Below, piece after piece: positions 1-8,112 of a stretch of 37,849 nt of DNA; the first letter of the stretch is position 1; each line of letters begins with the position of its first letter. Made by a program: the position numbers and the translations under genes. Source of the stretch: Actinomycetota bacterium (GTDB lineage: Bacteria; Actinomycetota; Geothermincolia; Geothermincolales; RBG-13-55-18). Where the stretch lies: positions 1-37,849 of the forward strand of contig JACVJK010000014.1 in assembly GCA_015711955.1 (NCBI GenBank), read 5' to 3'. Under the pieces are notes generated by a model, which did no database searches, was not told the DNA's origin, and saw only the letters and a program-made list of their open reading frames with translations.

Positions 1-708
1 GTCGGAGAACACATCACCACCGGTGGGGAACATGAAATCCCGCCCGTGATACAACCTCCCGTCCGCCGTCCCCTGACCGTAAACGGCGAACTGGTTACAG
101 GAGACGGCCGCCGCACCCGCAAAAAGGCTCTCCAACACGTCAAAGCCCATGTTGAGGGTTAGCACGTCCAACCAGTTCACGTCGTAACCCTCCGCGCGGC
201 AGCCATCGGCCACGCCCCGCATCTCCTCTAAAAACTCCCTGGGCACCGAGTCCATGTTGGCCATAACCACAATTTGGCACAGGGGCCAGAGGAATCTGAT
301 GAGCTGCAGCACGCCATCAGGATCCAGCCCCTGGATCACTCGGGGGATCATCTCGCTCATCATGTTGAAGACGAAATCGTGGGTCATTCGGTAAACGGAG
401 CGAGGGCAAAGCCTTCCGGTGGCGTAACCCCTTTGATAGGCATTTCCTTCCAGATAAAGAAGTTTTTTCCCTTGCTCGTTGGCGGCTAGGTAAGACCTGC
501 CCCAAGAGGAGAGCACGGAATAGTCGTCCGATGATAGGGGGTTAGACAGCTCAAACCCTTGCCGGACCGACCCCAGTCGGACGCGGGAAGCGGTGGCGGC
601 CAGCGGAGAAGGCACGATGGCCAAGACCAACAGGGCCACCAAGAGCGGTAGCGCAGCAAGTCTCTGTACACCCTGAACCCTCTTTCGGAAAAAGCGGAGA
701 ATTTCCAT
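1..708 (-). CDS. Exported C45-family (acyl-CoA:6-APA acyltransferase-like) NTN-hydrolase, 3' end cut by window edge
   Basis: The reading frame runs from an ATG at 708 off the left edge, giving 236 visible residues with no stop. A GGGAGG site lies about 8 nt upstream of the ATG. The N-terminus has a short basic stretch and a hydrophobic core ending near residues 35-38 (a cluster of Ala/Pro), a typical Sec signal peptide. After about 200 residues comes SCNQFAVYGQGTADGRL followed by YHGRDFMF. This is the hallmark of peptidase family C45 and phospholipase B-like NTN hydrolases, where the precursor cleaves itself just before the Cys (Cys204 here) to free the nucleophile. The upstream part with GNAYQRGYATG also fits this family. 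Known members hydrolyse amide bonds (penicillin acyltransferase, related amidases); the substrate here cannot be told. The missing C-terminal half would carry the rest of the alpha-beta-beta-alpha fold. Confidence 0.8.
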   Translation of the reverse strand, partial: MEILRFFRKRVQGVQRLAALPLLVALLVLAIVPSPLAATASRVRLGSVRQGFELSNPLSSDDYSVLSSWGRSYLAANEQGKKLLYLEGNAYQRGYATGRLCPRSVYRMTHDFVFNMMSEMIPRVIQGLDPDGVLQLIRFLWPLCQIVVMANMDSVPREFLEEMRGVADGCRAEGYDVNWLDVLTLNMGFDVLESLFAGAAAVSCNQFAVYGQGTADGRLYHGRDFMFPTGGDVFSD

Positions 709-1006
709 GGGATTTTCCCTCCCGAAACGGAAGACCTTTCCCCCCGGCCAAGAAGTAGACCCATCTAACAGCCCCTTTCCTCATATTCTATTTCAGATGG
801 ATGATGTTTAGCGAGTGCGAGTCACCTAAAGGAGAGGACCGTGTCTTGGAGGTATCATGGTGTTTTCCCGCGGGTCTGAGCGGGCTTATCCGCCATCCGA
901 GCCCATTTCGCCTATGGACACCCAGAAAAAGTGGGCACATTCGGGATCATGGGTCGCTTGGCGACTTTTTCCAAAAATCGACTGCCATTGGGGTCACTGA
1001 GAAAGG
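709..1006. other. Intergenic, no gene seen
   Basis: About 300 bp between two minus-strand genes. It must hold the promoter for the C45 hydrolase; a TAGAAT box near 787-792 on the minus strand is a weak candidate. Short open frames here lack Shine-Dalgarno sites and family resemblance. Confidence 0.5.
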
Positions 1007-1597
1007 TCAGAGCCGAGACCGGATGACTATGGCTTCTTCGTCTATCCGGACGATGGCTTGGTAGGGAACGAGTTGAGCGCCGTTCTCCGCTCGCCCCCTC
1101 CCGTACCTTTTCCTGAGACGGGCGAGGATCTCGTTGAACCTTTTTCCCAGGGGAAGCCATTCTGCTCCCACTTGCAGTCCTTCCAAGAAGAGCAACAGTC
1201 CTTCCCGGCGTAGGAGGACGTCGTCGACCCGGTGCAAACGGTTACCCTCCTCGTCCAGGATCTGTTTGTTCAAAACGTCTCTCCTCAAAAGCACTTTTCC
1301 CTCGGAAGACCTGACCGGGAAGTCCGGATGTTCCGATCGCAGGTGGAACGCCTCAGGGTCCCAAGTTTCCACCTCCGACCAGGGAAGCAGCAGGGTAATT
1401 CCCTCCACTGGCCGAGGCAGATGAATATCGCCCACCTTGTCGGTCCAGCCCAGGTGGACGGCGATATCGGTGATGCGAGGAGGACTCTCCCGCAACTCTA
1501 CCGCCAGATCCTGAAGGTGGCCTATCAGCCTCGATCGGGAGTCGCACACTTCCCGCTTCACCAATGAAAGGAGGTTGATGAACTCGCCCCCTACCAA
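1007..1597 (-). CDS. Tandem PRC-barrel domain protein, Nramp-linked
   Basis: A 196-residue soluble protein with two PRC-barrel-like units. One is near residues 8-70 (LSLVKREVCDSRSRLIGHL, then a PPRITD stretch) and a second near 100-155 (VLLRRDVLNKQILDEEG, then HRVDDVLLRRE). The start is TTG at 1597, with GAGGTG about 10 nt upstream. It lies 30 bp after the stop of the Nramp-type transporter and is almost certainly co-transcribed with it. In larger relatives, PRC barrels are fused to MgtE-N and CBS domains that sense magnesium; here the MgtE-N/CBS part is absent. A cytoplasmic regulatory or accessory subunit of the transporter is the best inference. No catalytic residues are visible. Confidence 0.65.
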   Translation of the reverse strand: MVGGEFINLLSLVKREVCDSRSRLIGHLQDLAVELRESPPRITDIAVHLGWTDKVGDIHLPRPVEGITLLLPWSEVETWDPEAFHLRSEHPDFPVRSSEGKVLLRRDVLNKQILDEEGNRLHRVDDVLLRREGLLLFLEGLQVGAEWLPLGKRFNEILARLRKRYGRGRAENGAQLVPYQAIVRIDEEAIVIRSRL

Positions 1598-1627
1598 ACA
1601 ATCACCACCTCGCGCGACCTCACTTTT

Positions 1628-2896
1628 TCAAGCAGGGAAAAAGGTGGAGAATATCATGGCCGCGTTTATCAACAGCAAAACAACTATCATGGCCCAAGCC
1701 ACCAGATTGAAGCCCCTTGAATTCACGTATTCTCCCATGATCTCCCGATCGTTCACAAGGATCATCATACATATCACGATGACTGGCAATAGTACTCCGT
1801 TGAGGGTCTGGGAGGACACCATGAGGAATATGAGCGGCATGCGGGGGATCATCACCACGAGCGCGCTCCCCACTATCAAAGCGGTGTAAATGAGGTAAAA
1901 ATGCGGCGCCTCCTCATAGGGATGATCGATGCCCGCTTCCCACCCAAAGGCCTCGCAAATGGTGTAGGCAGTGGTCAAAGGCAAAATGGAAGCGGCGAAA
2001 AGGGAGGCGGATAGAAGTCCGAAGCCGAAGAGATAGGAGGCGTTCCTCCCTGCCACCGGGGCCAGGGCGGCAGCCGCTTCCTCCCCCGAGGTTATGGTTA
2101 TGGCTCCCACTTGAGGGTTGTAGTAAAAAGCGGAGGCGCAGCAGATGATTATGAACATTCCCACGCCGATGGCGAAGATCACGCCGATGGCTGTGTCCAT
2201 CCTCTCGTAGACCAGTTTCCCGGCGTCCAAGCCTTTGTCCACTATGGAGGACTGCTGGTAGAAGAGCATCCATGGCGCGATGGTGGTGCCTATGTTGGTC
2301 ACCGCCAACACCAGGAAAGGGGTTTCCATTTTAAGGGAGGGCAGCACCAGGGCCTTGCCCACCTCTCCCCAATTCGGGCGAGCGAGAAAGGCAGAGATGA
2401 TGTAGGCGACATACACCAAGGAGATCATCAGGAAAGTTTTTTCCACCCTCCGATATGTGCCCCTGACCACCAACCACCAGATGAACGCGGCCAAAGGTGG
2501 CAGAAAAATAATGGGAGGGAGGTGAAAGAGCTCCAAGGAAGCGGCAAGTCCTGCGAAGTTGGAGACGGTGTTGGCAAAATTGGTGAAAAGGAGAGCCAGC
2601 ATTATGAGGGCGGTTATGCGGAGACTGAACCTTTCCCTAATGAGGGCCGCCAGCCCCTTTCCAGAAACCACGCCCAGGCGCACTACCATCTCCTGGATGA
2701 TGATTAGGAAAAACCCTGTGATGGTCAGCACCCAAAGGAGGTTATATCCGTAGCGGGCCCCGGAGACGGAGTAGGTTGCGATGCCACCGGCATCGGTGTC
2801 CACCATGTTGACAATGATGCCGGGTCCCAGCACGGCCAGGAACATCATCAGTTCCCGGCGGGAAAAGAGCCTTTTCCTCTCCCCGTCGGTCCACAT
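1628..2896 (-). CDS. Nramp-superfamily divalent metal transporter with atypical metal site (possible Mg2+ transporter, NRMT-like)
   Basis: An integral membrane protein of 422 residues with about 11 hydrophobic segments and the Nramp fold signature. The canonical TM1 motif D-P-G-N appears as D35-A-G-G38 (followed by IAT as in the family). The canonical TM6 motif M-P-H appears as A207-P-W209. The TM1 Asn and TM6 Met are ligands for Mn/Fe in classical MntH/DMT1 proteins. Their loss resembles the Nramp-related magnesium transporters (NRMTs), where the methionine is replaced and a hydrated Mg2+ is carried. The partner gene downstream codes for PRC-barrel domains, often linked to magnesium sensing, which agrees. 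GTG at 2899 is also possible, but the GGAGG site lies 6 nt before ATG 2896 and only 3 before the GTG. A classical manganese role cannot be excluded. Confidence 0.85.
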   Translation of the reverse strand: MWTDGERKRLFSRRELMMFLAVLGPGIIVNMVDTDAGGIATYSVSGARYGYNLLWVLTITGFFLIIIQEMVVRLGVVSGKGLAALIRERFSLRITALIMLALLFTNFANTVSNFAGLAASLELFHLPPIIFLPPLAAFIWWLVVRGTYRRVEKTFLMISLVYVAYIISAFLARPNWGEVGKALVLPSLKMETPFLVLAVTNIGTTIAPWMLFYQQSSIVDKGLDAGKLVYERMDTAIGVIFAIGVGMFIIICCASAFYYNPQVGAITITSGEEAAAALAPVAGRNASYLFGFGLLSASLFAASILPLTTAYTICEAFGWEAGIDHPYEEAPHFYLIYTALIVGSALVVMIPRMPLIFLMVSSQTLNGVLLPVIVICMMILVNDREIMGEYVNSRGFNLVAWAMIVVLLLINAAMIFSTFFPA

Positions 2897-3006
2897 CACC
2901 GTCCTCCATGGGCAGCGCCGGCATGCGATTCACTTCCATCTCGAAGGACAAAAACCGAGGCGGATGTACGGCAACTGCACCGATCAGCATGGAATTCACG
3001 GGGTCG

Positions 3007-3012
3007 ATTATA
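3007..3012 (-). promoter_or_regulatory. Extended -10 promoter for the Nramp/PRC operon
   Basis: The minus strand reads TGATATAAT, an extended -10 (TGnTATAAT) with a perfect TATAAT hexamer. No good -35 is seen. The predicted transcript would have a leader of about 100 nt before the Nramp start, long enough for a regulatory element, though I recognise no riboswitch. Confidence 0.45.
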
Positions 3013-3172
3013 TCACCGCCCATCCTCGACAGGACCCGCCGTGGCTCTTGCTAACCTGATTTTGGGAAATAGTGGAGGCATCTTCCCGCGGCGAAGCGCT
3101 GAATATCCCCAGAGAAGCATTGAACTCCAGACCCCGCGCGAGGGCTACGCCCCTTTTCCATCGATCCACAAG

Positions 3173-3820
3173 TCAGCCTTTTATCTGTTGGAGGGCCTTT
3201 CGCCCTTCCGTTTCACCGGCCGGAGAACCCCGGTCATGATACCTGCAGTCGATGACCCGATCCTCGGTGACGATCTTGTGGATGTGGACGTCGTGGTCGG
3301 CACAGGGCACCTTTTCCACCAGCTGGATCTCGAAGGCGGGGGCGATCAGGGCGCAGTCCTTGCGGCACTTCTCCAGAAATCGATCGTAGTAACCTCCCCC
3401 ATACCCCAACCTTCCTCCGCGCAGGTCGAAGGCCACTCCGGGAACCAGTATCACGTCGATCTCCTCCGGAGGAACCGGTCTCAAGCACTCCCGGCGAGGC
3501 TCCCAGATATCGTAGTTGCCCAATTCCAGGTCTTCTTCCAGGTTCTCGACAATGGAGGCTACCATCCCTCTGGTCTCCGGCTCGGTACAGGGCACGCAAA
3601 CCCGTTTTCCTTCCTTCATAGCTCTCCGGATCATGGGCAAGGTGTCCACCTCGCTGCGGAAGGATATGAAGAAAAGTAGGGTGCGGGCGGATTTGATCTC
3701 TGGAAGGGTCCATAGCCTCTGGTTGATCCTCTCAGAGAGTTCCTTTCTTTTTTCCGGGTCTATGTTGTCCCTCAGTTCCTGTATCTTTTTGCGCAGCTCT
3801 TTCTTCTTCTTGTGGATCAT
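3173..3820 (-). CDS. 5-formyltetrahydrofolate cyclo-ligase (methenyl-THF synthetase)
   Basis: Converts 5-formyl-THF and ATP to 5,10-methenyl-THF, returning stored folate to the one-carbon pool. The 215-residue protein has a basic N-terminal helix (MIHKKKKELRKK) as in the family, and the diagnostic glycine-rich motif GRLGYGGGYYDRFL at residues 136-149. The family C-terminal block follows (VPCADHDVHIHKIVTEDRVI). The C-terminus runs about 20 residues longer than usual. The start is ATG 3820 with AAAGGAG 7 nt upstream and a TATAATG box about 30 bp upstream. It is divergent from the phosphodiesterase and separated by about 270 bp from the Nramp operon, which has its own promoter. Confidence 0.93.
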   Translation of the reverse strand: MIHKKKKELRKKIQELRDNIDPEKRKELSERINQRLWTLPEIKSARTLLFFISFRSEVDTLPMIRRAMKEGKRVCVPCTEPETRGMVASIVENLEEDLELGNYDIWEPRRECLRPVPPEEIDVILVPGVAFDLRGGRLGYGGGYYDRFLEKCRKDCALIAPAFEIQLVEKVPCADHDVHIHKIVTEDRVIDCRYHDRGSPAGETEGRKALQQIKG

Positions 3821-3849
3821 GCCTTTCTCCTTTCCGTTTTGCCCGTTTC

Positions 3850-3855
3850 ATTATA
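3850..3855 (-). promoter_or_regulatory. -10 box upstream of the cyclo-ligase gene
   Basis: The minus strand reads GTTATATAATGAAAC, with a perfect TATAAT. The implied start of transcription lies some 20-25 nt before the ATG, leaving just room for the Shine-Dalgarno site. No clear -35. Confidence 0.45.
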
Positions 3856-3991
3856 TAACTTTTCCCGTCCAGGCTTTTTCTGGCCGGTTCGGGGAGCGCC
3901 ACTGGAGCCTCTTCGGGCCGCGCTCCCGATTCGCACAAAGACAGGGCAGAGGAAGCTCCGCAGGCCCCGGTCGAGCTGCAGGGGGAAAGGG

Positions 3992-4480
3992 ATGAGGAAG
4001 ATAGGCGTGGTTTCCGACACCCACATACCCAAAGTGGCGCCCAGCTTGCCCGCCAGGCTTCTCCGAGAGCTGGAGGGGTGTGAACTCATCCTGCACGCAG
4101 GCGACCTAGTGGATCTCATGGTGGTCGAGGAGCTGGAAAGAGTCGCTCCCACCGTCGCAGTCAGAGGAAACATGGACGGGCCGGAGGTGGCAAGATCCTT
4201 GCCGGATACCCGGGTGATCGCGATGGAGGGCGTGCGCATAGGACTGATCCACGGAGGAGGAGCTCCCCTGGGCATCGAGAAAAGGGTCATGGCCCCCTTC
4301 AGCGACGTGGGGGTGGTGGTCTACGGCCACACCCACCAGCCCAAGGTGGAACGGAAGGGGAGAGTGCTTCTGGTGAACCCGGGAACTCCTACCGATCTGC
4401 GCTTCAGCTCCCGTCTTTCCTACGCCGTGTTGGAGGTGGAGGAGGGAAAGGTAAGGGCGGAGATAAGGTATCTCGACTGA
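3992..4480 (+). CDS. YfcE/MJ0936-type metallophosphoesterase
   Basis: A small calcineurin-like phosphodiesterase of 162 residues. All metal-binding motifs are present: D9-x-H11 (SDTH), G37-D38 (HAGD), G59-N60 (RGNMD), H87 (LIHGGG) and G112-H-T-H115 (YGHTHQP). Family members hydrolyse phosphodiesters or nucleotides in the cytoplasm with Mn2+/Ni2+; the natural substrate is generally unknown. The frame is open upstream to 3812, but that part overlaps the divergent cyclo-ligase promoter and has no family similarity. The ATG at 3992 is preceded by GGGGGAAAGG and starts right at the first beta strand (MRKIGVVSDTH). Convergent with the lipoprotein gene downstream. Confidence 0.92.
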   Translation: MRKIGVVSDTHIPKVAPSLPARLLRELEGCELILHAGDLVDLMVVEELERVAPTVAVRGNMDGPEVARSLPDTRVIAMEGVRIGLIHGGGAPLGIEKRVMAPFSDVGVVVYGHTHQPKVERKGRVLLVNPGTPTDLRFSSRLSYAVLEVEEGKVRAEIRYLD

Positions 4481-4743
4481 GCCAAAGCGGGTGCGAGAAA
4501 TCGGCATGGGCAAGACCAAGGCATGGACCGAAAGCCTGTACCTGAAAGCGCGTGCGGGAAACGAGAACGTCCAGGTTTCATGCCCCAGCGCGTTGATCAC
4601 AGGGCAGTTCGGACTTCCCAATCCTCCTGCGGTGCCCGACAAGGCGCCATGCCGAGGCTGCGCTCAATTCCATGGAAAACGACGGAGGCAACAGCGAAAC
4701 TCCCGCCTTCCCGCAGATAGAAAAATGGGTTAGGGATGTGGTC

Positions 4744-5379
4744 TCAACCGGCCTCGCCCCAGCGGTATTCGCCCTGTTCGGAAAGGTCGAGACCGCCCAC
4801 GATCACCCAGCGGGGCCCAGCTTTTTCGGGTAGAAGCCGCGTGAGGGGGTCATTGGCAGGATCGTCATACCAACGAAGATACACTTCTCCTCTTTTACGG
4901 TGGAAGTCGTCCACCTTGTATTCTGTGGTGTTGAACATCTTCTTCCCGATGTAGCGGACGCTCCCGCCGGTAATCTCCACCACCGCCTCTTTGCCGTCGT
5001 TGCTCTTCTCCTGAAGCTGGATATCCCTGAACTCGATTTCCCATTCTCGGGAATTCCACTCGTTTCGCAACTTATCCAGCTCCGCGGCGTCTATCACCAT
5101 ACCCTGGGGATCCCTCAAGTACTCGGGGTTGACCACCTCCAGGAAAAGGTCGAAATCCCTCCCCAGGTCGGGGTCGGGGACCGTGTTGCCCTTTTCGTCC
5201 ACGGTCTTCTTCCACTCCATGGAGGCGAAAAACTTTTGCACCGCCGTTATAGGGTCTTTCCTCTGGGGATCGAACTCCCCCTTGAAAGTGGAGCCGCTCT
5301 GCCAGCCGGCACAGCCGGCCATTCCAACGGCCACCATGGAGAGCAACAAGACGACCATTGCCACCGAGGTTCTCTTCAT
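4744..5379 (-). CDS. Putative lipoprotein with NTF2/DUF4878-like domain
   Basis: A protein of 211 residues with a lipoprotein signal peptide: basic start, hydrophobic core VAMVVLLLSMVAV and lipobox M20-A-G-C23. The mature part begins with a stretch of the type DPITAVQKFFASMEW, then a mixed alpha/beta domain of about 170 residues, resembling small cone-shaped NTF2/DUF4878 domains of exported proteins. This family link is from general shape, not a firm match. The frame is open upstream to 5526, but ATG 5379 has AGAGGA 6 nt upstream and places the signal peptide at the N-terminus. The next gene upstream on the same strand encodes a membrane protein whose outer domain starts in a similar way (EKAVREFYRSL), so the two may be related. 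Function unknown. Confidence 0.75.
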   Translation of the reverse strand: MKRTSVAMVVLLLSMVAVGMAGCAGWQSGSTFKGEFDPQRKDPITAVQKFFASMEWKKTVDEKGNTVPDPDLGRDFDLFLEVVNPEYLRDPQGMVIDAAELDKLRNEWNSREWEIEFRDIQLQEKSNDGKEAVVEITGGSVRYIGKKMFNTTEYKVDDFHRKRGEVYLRWYDDPANDPLTRLLPEKAGPRWVIVGGLDLSEQGEYRWGEAG

Positions 5380-5646
5380 TCGATTCCTCTTGCTCGCGGA
5401 AACCACTATCGTTGCGAAGCCCCTAGGCCTCAAGACCCTCTTTTTGGACATGACATCTTCCTTCCGATCCATTCCTTTCCGAACCCCATCGTTCGGTGGC
5501 TTTCCATAACCGTACCCCAGGAGCAAGAAAGCTCTTTTCTCTCTTCAATGGGTTTCGCGGAAAGTATATTACAAACGAAAGGTACGCGCAGCGAATCCAC
5601 CTACTCCTCGATCAAGCATTCGAAAGACTTGCCGTAAACCGCTCCC

Positions 5647-6369
5647 TCATTCTGGCAGGGACCCCTCGAGATCCTGGGTGAGCTCCTCTTCCTGGAAGAT
5701 ATCCGGAAGCGGATAAGGGAGTTTCATCATCCCGTAATCGGCCACCACCCAGATGCCTTCCACCCGGATTAGTTTCACCTCCCGCGGGAACTGGGAGAAA
5801 TCCACCTCGCTCTCCTCGTCTCCCAGTTCGTTCCTGCCTCGAAAGACGCCGCTGGTGAGCCTCACCACCGCCACGTCTCCCTCTTCCCTCACCAATTCCG
5901 TGCGCAGGTTCTCTACCTGGTAGCTGTCGTAATCCAAAAGAGCGCTGCGATCAGGTTCGTATTCTCCCTTCTGCGCCATCTTGTAGAGCTGGGGTTCGGT
6001 GTGTTTTAGATAGGTCATGAGGTCCAGCTCCGCCAAAGATCGGTAAAACTCCCTCACCGCTTTCTCGGGAGCACTGACCCTATCGCGGGTCAGCGAGATC
6101 CCCAGAAACACCGCCATAAGGACCGCCACCGCCAAGATGGCAAGTCCTGCCCATGGGTTAGCAAGACGCCGCCTGCGTCGAAACCGCCTTTCCGCGGTTT
6201 TCCTGTCCAAGCCCCGCCTTTCCGCTTCTCTCCGTATGCGGGCGGCCTCCCTGAGGGCCTTTCGCCGAGCCCTGGCCTTGAGGGCTTCCAGGTCCATGAG
6301 TTTCTCCCCGCAATCCTCACAGTACCTGCGGCCCTCGGGGTTGTCGAATCCACAGTTGGGGCAACGCAA
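5647..6369 (-). CDS. Zinc-ribbon, single-pass membrane protein with extracytoplasmic domain
   Basis: A 240-residue protein that begins with a zinc ribbon (C3-x2-C6 and C17-x2-C20). A very basic, helical Arg/Ala/Glu stretch (residues 27-69), one membrane span (about 72-93) and an outer domain of about 140 residues follow. The outer domain starts with EKAVREFYRSLAEL and is acidic at the C-terminus. The start is TTG 6369, with GGAGG about 7 nt upstream and a TATAATG box at 6405-6410. Zinc-ribbon-TM proteins of this plan are common hypothetical proteins in Gram-positive bacteria. The outer domain resembles that of the neighbouring lipoprotein, suggesting a shared envelope role; no function is known. 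Confidence 0.75.
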   Translation of the reverse strand: MRCPNCGFDNPEGRRYCEDCGEKLMDLEALKARARRKALREAARIRREAERRGLDRKTAERRFRRRRRLANPWAGLAILAVAVLMAVFLGISLTRDRVSAPEKAVREFYRSLAELDLMTYLKHTEPQLYKMAQKGEYEPDRSALLDYDSYQVENLRTELVREEGDVAVVRLTSGVFRGRNELGDEESEVDFSQFPREVKLIRVEGIWVVADYGMMKLPYPLPDIFQEEELTQDLEGSLPE

Positions 6370-6404
6370 AACCCGTCCTCCTCTAACTTTCCTCGACTTC
6401 CCTC

Positions 6405-6410
6405 ATTATA
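6405..6410 (-). promoter_or_regulatory. -10 box of the zinc-ribbon protein gene
   Basis: The minus strand reads CTAATATAATGAGGG, with a perfect TATAAT about 36 bp before the TTG start. The same TAATATAATGA core occurs at 26787-26796 before the thiolase operon. Confidence 0.45.
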
Positions 6411-6622
6411 TTAGTTCTTCCCTCGATTGCCCTTTCATCAACCCGCGTCGGCGGCCCAAAACGATTGGCGGTGAACGGTTCCCGGCTCGCTCCTCGAAAT
6501 CTGGGCCTACCGGATGGCATATTGCAAGCCCATCGGCTCCCGTGGAGGTTTGGCCGCGAAAAGAACGGGGCAAAGATATGAGGCTCGTAACCCTGAGGTG
6601 TGACCCGTACGGCAATATCAGG

Positions 6623-8050
6623 TCATATCAGGGCTTCCTCGCCGGTGAGCATCCGGTGGATGGCTCTTGCCGCTTTCTTCCCCGCCCCCATGGCCTCGAT
6701 GACGGTGGCCGAACCGGTCACGATATCCCCGCCCGCGAAGACGTTGGGTAGGGAGGTGCGACCCGTCTCGGGGTCCACCTCTATGTAGCCCCAGCGGTTC
6801 AATCTCAATCCCGGCACGGTGGAGGGCAGGAGGGGATTGGCCCTAGTCCCGATGGCCACGATCACCAAATCGACCTCCATCTCGAACTCGGATCCCTCCA
6901 CCGGTATCGGGCGCCGACGCCCGCTTTCGTCGGGCTCCCCCAGTTCCATCCGCTGGCACACCATCCCCCTCACCCATCCGTCTTTTTCAAGTATCCGCAC
7001 CGGAAGGGTCAAGAACCGGAACTGGATCCCTTCTTCCTCGGCGTGGGCTATCTCCTCGGCTCGCGCGGGCATCTCCGCCCGGGAACGCCGGTAGACAATG
7101 CTCACCTCCTCCGCTCCCAGGCGCAGGGCGGTCCTGGCGCTGTCCAGGGCCACGTTTCCACCGCCTATCACCGCCACTCGCTTGCCTCGCTTGATGGGGG
7201 TGTCGTAATCGGGGAAAAGGTAGGCCTTCATCAGGTTGGAGCGGGTCAAGTATTCGTTGGCGGAATAGACCCCGTTCAGGTTCTCGCCCGGGATGCCCAT
7301 GAACACGGGAAGGCCCGCCCCAATGCCTATGAACACGGCCTCGTAACCATCCCGCATGAGGTCCTGCAAGGTGAGGGTACAGCCGATCACGTGGTCCAAA
7401 AGGATCCTCACCCCCAGGCTCTGGACGTATTCCACTTCTCTCTTCACGATGGACTTAGGAAGCCGGAACTCGGGTATGCCGTACACCAAAACTCCGCCTG
7501 GGGCGTTGAGGGCCTCGAAGACCGTGACCTGGTGCCCCATCCTGGCCAGGTCACCCGCGCAAGTCAACCCAGCGGGACCGGAACCCACCACCGCTATGCG
7601 CTTCCCGGTGGGCGGCGGGAGATCCGGGGAAACGCCTCCCTTATGGGTGGCCTCCCAGTCGGCAGCAAAGCGCTCCAGCCTGCCTATGGCCACAGGCTCC
7701 CCTTTCTTTCCCAGGGTGCATTCGGCCTCACACTGGTTCTCCTGGGGGCAGACCCTCCCGCATATCGCCGGGAGGTTGTTCTTCTCCTTGATCTTGGCCG
7801 CCGCGGCGGCATGTTCTCCCTCGCGGATGAGCCTGATGAAAGCGGGTATGTCCACCTCTACCGGACAGCCAGCCACACACGGTCTCTTGCGGCACTGCAG
7901 ACAACGGGAGGCCTCCCTCACCGCCTCCTCTTCGCTGTAACCGAGGGACACCTCCTCGAAGTCGCCCGTCCTTTCGCTGGGGTCCCGTTCCCGCATAGGG
8001 GTGCGGGGAAGTGAGGATGGCCTTTCTTTCCGCTGGTTCGATCTGGACAC
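6623..8050 (-). CDS. NADPH-dependent glutamate synthase small-subunit family flavoprotein (GltA/NfnB type)
   Basis: A protein of about 475 residues. The N-terminal half-ferredoxin domain has the cysteine motifs CLQCRKRPCVAGCPV and CGRVCPQENQCEAEC, for two [4Fe-4S] clusters. It is followed by an FAD Rossmann motif (VVGSGPAGLTCAG), an NAD(P)H Rossmann motif (VIGGGNVALDSA) and the C-terminal FAD signature (NVFAGGDIVTGSATVIEA). The family covers homomeric GltA, SudA and NfnB, which moves electrons between NADPH and ferredoxin when paired with NfnA. An NfnA-like subunit is encoded at 19977-20810. I chose GTG 8050, which has GAGG 6 nt upstream; the frame is open to TTG 8116, overlapping the cooT stop, and that start is a fair alternative. 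Last gene of a DUF5318-cooT-gltA operon. Confidence 0.88.
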   Translation of the reverse strand: MSRSNQRKERPSSLPRTPMRERDPSERTGDFEEVSLGYSEEEAVREASRCLQCRKRPCVAGCPVEVDIPAFIRLIREGEHAAAAAKIKEKNNLPAICGRVCPQENQCEAECTLGKKGEPVAIGRLERFAADWEATHKGGVSPDLPPPTGKRIAVVGSGPAGLTCAGDLARMGHQVTVFEALNAPGGVLVYGIPEFRLPKSIVKREVEYVQSLGVRILLDHVIGCTLTLQDLMRDGYEAVFIGIGAGLPVFMGIPGENLNGVYSANEYLTRSNLMKAYLFPDYDTPIKRGKRVAVIGGGNVALDSARTALRLGAEEVSIVYRRSRAEMPARAEEIAHAEEEGIQFRFLTLPVRILEKDGWVRGMVCQRMELGEPDESGRRRPIPVEGSEFEMEVDLVIVAIGTRANPLLPSTVPGLRLNRWGYIEVDPETGRTSLPNVFAGGDIVTGSATVIEAMGAGKKAARAIHRMLTGEEALI

Positions 8051-8112
8051 GGTTTTCCTCGCCGCCGTCGGATAGCCGTCTTGCCCCAAAAGAGGTGACA
8101 GGAGCGGAAAAC

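Noticed and set aside
960-985. GTCGC-TTG-GCGAC with T-run as a plus-strand terminator
   Set aside because: The stem has only five pairs and there is no plus-strand gene to end here.
7043-8014. 323-codon plus-strand ORF opposite gltA/nfnB
   Set aside because: Antisense to a gene with firm FAD and Fe-S motifs; no family resemblance.
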